This document shows positions 58,933 through 64,000 of a stretch of 64,000 nt of DNA, in pieces. The notes beneath the pieces were generated by a model. That model ran no database searches, was not told the DNA's origin, and saw nothing but the letters and a program-made list of their open reading frames with translations. How positions within the stretch are numbered: position 1 is the stretch's first letter; each line of letters begins with the position of its first letter. The DNA lies in contig VCAZ01000117.1 in the NCBI GenBank assembly GCA_005784505.1, positions 434,501-498,500 of the forward strand, written 5' to 3'. Source of the stretch: Bagarius yarrelli. Taxonomy: Eukaryota > Chordata > Actinopteri > Siluriformes > Sisoridae. The position numbers and the translations under genes were made by a program.

Positions 58933-61900
58933 CTGAAGGACAAACAGACAGAGACAGCAGTGAAGGTCTGTGAATTTCACAAGCTCTAATTACTGCCACA
59001 GCAACAAACTTGCACTGTTCTGTCGGCATCCAATCGACCACTAACGGCACTCAAAAAGTTCTTTCACCATCTTATGTTTGATGGATTTGGATTCTCTGAG
59101 AAGCAAATCAGTGTTTGATGGCTAGACCATGTGCCCAATAGCAGGTAAGTGCCCGAGTCGCCTGTTACAGCCAACAGGTCCAAACTTAATTAATCTCTTC
59201 ACTTAATGCTGTTTGATGAAGTCAAAATTTGATAGGATTTGATGGAAGCACAAGTTTGTTTTTAATTTTTGTAAGTCAAACAGGAAATGACAACTAACTG
59301 CAGGTAGGCAGTATCTTGTAGGGCTGTGTAAAAATATCAATACAGCTAACTATCACGATAAATTGTTTGATGATGGTGTAACGATATTCTTACCTTTAGC
59401 ATCTTAAATTACATTTTAAACTGATTTACGTTTACATTATTATTTAATCAAATCTCTCGGTGTGTGTTAAACGACATTTCGCTGACACATACAGAAAGTA
59501 TGGCGGATAAAAAAAAAAAGGGTCTCCGGATTTGTATTTGTTGTAATTTAAACTATTCGGTTTTTTTTATTTATTTATTGTTTAAAGTATTGCAGTGTAT
59601 TGTGTTCTGCAACAGGTCATGATATATTGTAGCATAAGACCCTTTCCAATACAGTGATGAGCAAGGAAGTGAAAATCGCCTGGACTGCAGCGATCATCAG
59701 ACCCATTTAAGTAGTCACTCAAGCCACTTATTCTGATTTCACGCTTTAAAAGCATAAACAGATTTTGATTATAATTTTAAAAAATATTAATTCAAGTGTC
59801 GCTAATGTTGCTGTAGCTTTGTGCACAGAAAATGCTAATTTATAAGCCGTTGCTAATGTGCATGAGTGGTAAGTGCACGTTCTACTAAAAATATTACTGA
59901 TTAAACACCACATACTGCTAAATTCCCGAGTGTTTGGCTTTGAAATACGACAGACTTTCATTTTTAAGATGTGCTTTTTAAGATATCTGTGATAATCAAC
60001 ACTGCATGTGCAATGAAAAAACTAATTAACAAACAAACAAACACTAAATCCGAGTTCACACTGCATGATTTTAGCCCTAATTTTCAGGTTTTGCTAATTA
60101 TCCGACAAATGCTTCATATCGGCAAATAGCAACAGGCAAATCGGTGCTTGTTTATCACACGGTGTGAATTATTAAAGATGCGATCTGAAAAAAAATCTCT
60201 AAAAACTGGACAGAAAGCACAACTCGGTTGCCAGATATTTTTTGTACATTGTAGACCTCCTCACCTTGATCTGTACCAGGAAGTCTCTCAAGTGCTCTTT
60301 AAATGCAGGGATGTCCTGGTTTAGACTGAAAAGCCCCGTCACAAACACCTTCACTTGTGCACTAAACACACAAATAGAACAAATGTTAGATTAGCCATTA
60401 GACCAAGACCCAGATCAGACCCAAGTACACAAAGAGCACAAACTCCTATTCGAGTTGATGAGAAAGGACAGTTAGAGTTAAGTCTTGTAAAGTTAACATG
60501 CAGCCAAAACCTAAATGCCATTTCTTTAACTGTAGAATGCAATTCGGCAGTATGACTTTTTCAGAGGGGTTTAATGGTTATTTTAGAAATAATTTCTGCA
60601 TAAACGATAAGATTCAAATACAATACAGTGGAACTGCGGCATACAACTACATTCGTTATATAGGGCAGTTCCAAAAGGTGAAACTTTGTATTGCAGGAGG
60701 AATTTTTCATAAGAAATAATGTAAATGTACAAAATCTGTTTTAGCCACCAAAAAAAATAAAAATATATATATTTTTTTATCAATTTCCAACATGATCATT
60801 AAAATTTTGCAAAAATATATATAATAAATAGCTTCACATCACCAATCTGTCAAAATAAATAAATAAAGTATAAAGAAATCACAGCTTTTGATTGCATGCT
60901 GAAAGCAATGTTGTTGATTGACTCTTATAAAACATATTTTGCCGGCTGAGTTATTTATTTTTAACCTAAGTAAGTAATTAAAAATTAAATAAATAAATGC
61001 AAATTTTAGTTCTTAAGTGAACAGTTCTAAAGAAAGCGCATTTGTATGCAAAGGTTCCACTATAATTTTCTTAATTAAAAGCATTCATTTTGTTTCTAAT
61101 CACTAGACTTTTCACATAGGCTAACGATGACCGAGCTGAACCAATGCCAGGATGTGCTCTTCTAACTTCTATCTGTTCTTAGGTATCAGTTATAACTAGT
61201 ATTAGCAGTGCTATTATTACATTTACATGGAAGTGTATTAAAAAGATTAAAGCGAAACACAAACTCACTCCTGCAGATGAGGGAAGGCCGTCTTGAGTAA
61301 GTTGGCCACGTACTCCTGGATGAAAGCCTGGTTGCTCATGGGGGTCGCAGTGTTCAGAGTCATACTGATTTTACCCTCTTCTATTAAGTTAAACATGTAA
61401 GCCAGTATGGACGCGTGCATCGTCAGACCTGAAGGACAAACAGTGGTTTTATTTACATTTCTAAAATTACCAGACGTCCCTATCCAACGCAACTTACGGT
61501 TATTACACATTTTTTGATCAATTAAGCAGTTGAGTGTTAAAGACCTTGCTAAGGAGTCATGGTGTGGCAGCTTGATGGTCCTGGGATTGAACCCATGACC
61601 TTCCGATCCACAGTCGAACACTGAGCTACCACTTTCCAAATATATTATTTTATTGTTGAGAGATGATTCGATGTATAATATCAATTAAAAGGAGAAAAAA
61701 AAATAATACATACATACAGTCAGTATGACAGATTCAAAGCTTAATGATCTCATGTATAAATAACAGTAGAAAAAAAATTAAATAAATATACAAAAAATAC
61801 CTAGCATATGACCTTTTTTTTTTTAAAACAGTTTTTGTGAGTTGTCACACTTTGTTTTGTGATCTAAGGTATTGAGCTGTTAGATAAGACTTAAAGAACA

Positions 61901-62890
61901 AATGCTGCTAAATTATGTAAATGTAAATACATACTGAATTTATAAAACAACAGTTCAACAAAAACTTGAGCCAGACAAGTGGTTTTCCTTTGCCGTCCTA
62001 TATAGCGCCCCCTATTACGAGTTTGACTAAAGTGTGCAAAGGACATCAAGTGGTGTGTTTTATTATTATTGTTATGATTGTTCCGCTCTGCTCTAATCGG
62101 TAATTCATTATTAAACGTTACATTAGGATGTAGTTCATAAATACAGGGTTAATATTTAATAAGTGACCTCTAAAAATGATAAAGCGTAAAATAAAGCCTT
62201 TCTTCAGTAGCACAACTTCTTTTATTAAAATGTTGGATAATATTTGAGCAAAAACAGTAAGCACGTTTTGTAACTTGTCGTTTTAACAGCTGTATCGAAA
62301 GAATAAAAAATGACTTTGCTTTTCTTTCCCAAAGAGTGACTCATCGGTGCGCACTGTATCATTCGCTGCACTGTATGACTCACCGGCCGTGTGTGACGTG
62401 TCCGTAACTACGGAGAAGATGTGTTGCAGTATGTCGCAGAAGTATGTCTGGTAGAAGCTTTGAGCTGCTGCCTCCTCCTGGGCTACATTTTGAAGCAATG
62501 TGTAGAGAATCTGCAAGCCTACACACACACACACACACACACACACTTTAACAATGAACACACTTATACATAAAGAATGTTTGTTTGTTGCGGATTTGTC
62601 ATTTGATCTTAACTCATAATGTAAGGGCCTGCAATACCACAGTTAACCAGTGTAGTGCTATAGCACAAAACTTATTTGGTGCTCATGCAGAAGACGACAC
62701 AGCACTTATAAGTACACTCACCAGTGTCCGCAACGTTTCTCATGGTGTGTTTGAAGGCCCAGATGATGGAGTCTAGCACCAGTTTAAACTGTGCTGGGGG
62801 AATGGCGAGGAACGCTGGAAAGCAGTGGGAATTCACAGCCTGCAGCAGGTAGAAGAAGTGCGTGCGGTGCTCTGGATACTCCTCAAAATC
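58786..62890 (-). CDS. XPO1: Exportin-1 (CRM1), last five coding exons
   Basis: Exportin-1 is the RanGTP-dependent karyopherin that carries leucine-rich NES cargo out of the nucleus. Five exons join in phase and give about 235 C-terminal residues, roughly the last fifth of a protein of about 1,070 residues. They run DFEEYPEHRTHFFYLLQAVN, then LQILYTLLQNVAQEEAAAQS, then LTMHASILAYMFNLIEEGKI, then AQVKVFVTGLFSLNQDIPAF, then the acidic end PHEIPEEMCD. These are the last HEAT repeats and the C-terminal helix and acidic tail. Identity to the vertebrate protein is high by eye. Teleosts often have two XPO1 genes, and I cannot say which this is. The 5' part lies off-window on the right. The downstream neighbour on the same strand is the kinesin-like gene. 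Confidence 0.98.
60265..60361 (-). CDS. XPO1: XPO1 penultimate coding exon
   Basis: Acceptor TGTGTTTAG; donor ATCAAG then GTGAGG. Encodes AQVKVFVTGLFSLNQDIPAF then KEHLRDFLVQIK. Phase 2 in, phase 0 out. Confidence 0.98.
61269..61428 (-). CDS. XPO1: XPO1 coding exon, third from last
   Basis: Acceptor TCCTTCAG; donor CAGGA then GTGAGT. Encodes LTMHASILAYMFNLIEEGKI then SMTLNTATPMSNQAFIQEYV and ANLLKTAFPHLQ. The TLNTATPMSN segment is the variable part of this exon in vertebrates. Confidence 0.98.
61450..61640 (-). mobile_element. SINE family A in an XPO1 intron
   Basis: Reverse copy, diverged: CCAGACGTCCCTATCCAACG, GTGTTAAAGACCTTGCTAAG, GGGATTGAACCCATGACCTT. It begins about 20 bases upstream of the exon acceptor at 61,428. 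Confidence 0.85.
62384..62518 (-). CDS. XPO1: XPO1 coding exon, fourth from last
   Basis: Acceptor TGTGTGTGTAG; donor GGCCG then GTGAGT. Encodes LQILYTLLQNVAQEEAAAQS, then FYQTYFCDILQHIFSVVTDT, then SHTA. A (TG)12 run (plus-strand CA at 62,521-62,545) stands where the polypyrimidine tract should be. Confidence 0.98.
62722..62890 (-). CDS. XPO1: XPO1 coding exon, fifth from last
   Basis: Acceptor TGCGTACAG; donor CACTG then GTGAGT. Encodes DFEEYPEHRTHFFYLLQAVN, then SHCFPAFLAIPPAQFKLVLD, then SIIWAFKHTMRNVADT. Phase 0 in, phase 1 out. No earlier exon is recognised before the right edge. Confidence 0.98.
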
Positions 62891-64000
62891 CTGTACGCAA
62901 ACATACACACAGGATTTTATTATAATATGCAGAAAAGAGCAGAATAACTAGCCCAGATCTTCTAAGAAACTTTAAGCAGGAAAAAAGAAAAACCTGTGAC
63001 AGACATTCGCTGTGTTTAACCTTAACCTGACTGAACAAACTTCAAACCTTAATCCATGCATCTGCAGGTTACTGTAATGACTTGGTATAAATTCTACATA
63101 CAGCCAAGCAATTGTTCCCGAAGTTTTTTTTGCTTTTAAGCATCAAGTATGTGAGACGGCGGCACAGACACAGAGATGACGTACAGACCTATGCTGCCAC
63201 CAGGGACATCGCCTAGTTATGTCAAGGAAAGCAAAACTATAAGCTACTATGTCAGAATATATTTACCTACAATTTGGTCTTTGTATCTTCCCCACAAGGC
63301 ATTTAAATGGAAATTATGTTTTTTTAATTCCAAGCATAAATAGAGAAAACACTATATTCCCGTTAGCGCATGTGTAAACCAGACATTTCAGAATGTTTGG
63401 TCTGTCCAGCATCTCTAATGTCTCACGACAGCAATACCTGTATCTACATTTACATTATTTTGGCAGATGCCCTTATCCAGAGAAACTTACATATATCTGT
63501 TTTATACAACTGAGCAATTAGGGCCCAACAGTGGTTCCCAGCTTGGTTGAGCTGGAAATCGAACCCACAATCTTCAGGCTGATATTCCAACACCTTAACC
63601 ATGAGCCACCATTTCCCCAGAAGTATCTCACGAACATGATAAAGTTTGAAAAATTTGCCATTAGCTTTAAAGCACCGAAGCAAAACTGTAATCATCTAAC
63701 ATATACGTAGGCAAACAGGCTTTAGTATATTAACTGGGGTTGCAAAAGGGCAGAAAATTTCTGGTACATTTATGGAAACTTTCCACAGGTACTTCATCTC
63801 AGGAATTACGGGAATACTCAAATATATTAACATTTCGTTTGGTTGCAAGCTGATCTGCAAGCAAAATGCAAATTCCCAGTCTCTTCCCATTAATTCCTGT
63901 TCATTCCAATGAAAAACTTTACAGCCTGGAAAATTCCCAATATTCACCCAACCCTAATATTAACTACAGCAACATAATGGGAAAACAAAAGTGTTTCATG
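62891..64000 (-). other. XPO1 intron with a SINE
   Basis: A reverse family-A SINE lies at 63,443-63,622 (ACATTATTTTGGCAGATGCC to AACCATGAGCCACCATTTCC). The rest shows no XPO1 exon, so the next one lies beyond the edge. Confidence 0.75.

Noticed and set aside
60355..60555. 66-codon plus-strand frame over an XPO1 exon
   Set aside because: Antisense shadow partly overlapping the conserved XPO1 exon and its intron; no independent support.

Overview
This is an animal nuclear window, almost certainly from a teleost fish. It has split genes with GT-AG introns, low gene density, CpG-rich promoter islands, long tetranucleotide arrays, and many degraded tRNA-headed SINEs, 5'-truncated LINEs, Tc1-like transposons and hAT/Harbinger-like MITEs of fish type. 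The dense SINE family with an ATTTACATTTACAGCATTTGGC tail suggests an otophysan fish, perhaps a catfish, but that is a guess.

Two protein-coding genes can be supported, both on the minus strand. The right end (58,786-62,890) holds the last five coding exons of exportin-1 (XPO1/CRM1), the nuclear export receptor for leucine-rich NES cargo. The reading phase is unbroken and the protein ends in ...PEEMCD. The rest of the gene lies beyond the right edge. Downstream of it, at 27,963-50,052, I assembled a second gene by hand: 20 coding exons, about 831 codons, every intron phase compatible. It is a divergent N-terminal kinesin. The microtubule-facing signature (HVPYRESKLT ... LGGN) is intact, but all three nucleotide-pocket motifs are altered: P-loop GQSTSRET, switch I ASKSH, switch II DLASSG. 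A charged coiled-coil tail with three CxxC pairs and a basic, hydrophobic C-terminal block follows. Its promoter is probably the CpG-rich island near 51.6-51.9 kb, with a non-coding first exon ending at 51,558.

The left 27 kb holds no gene I can support. It contains two CpG-rich islands (0.15-0.3 and 2.4-2.65 kb), minisatellites (42 bp at 0.4-1.6 kb, about 70 bp at 7.0-8.5 kb, about 20 bp at 19.3-19.7 kb), GCTAT arrays, an 890-bp TATC/TGTC array and a mosaic of dead transposons. The apparent long open frames in the TATC array are repeat artefacts.

The strongest candidates for something undescribed are the kinesin with a degraded nucleotide pocket and, inside its motor domain, an intron with U12-type (minor spliceosome) signals, a possible GC donor and a 24-nt microexon carrying switch II.
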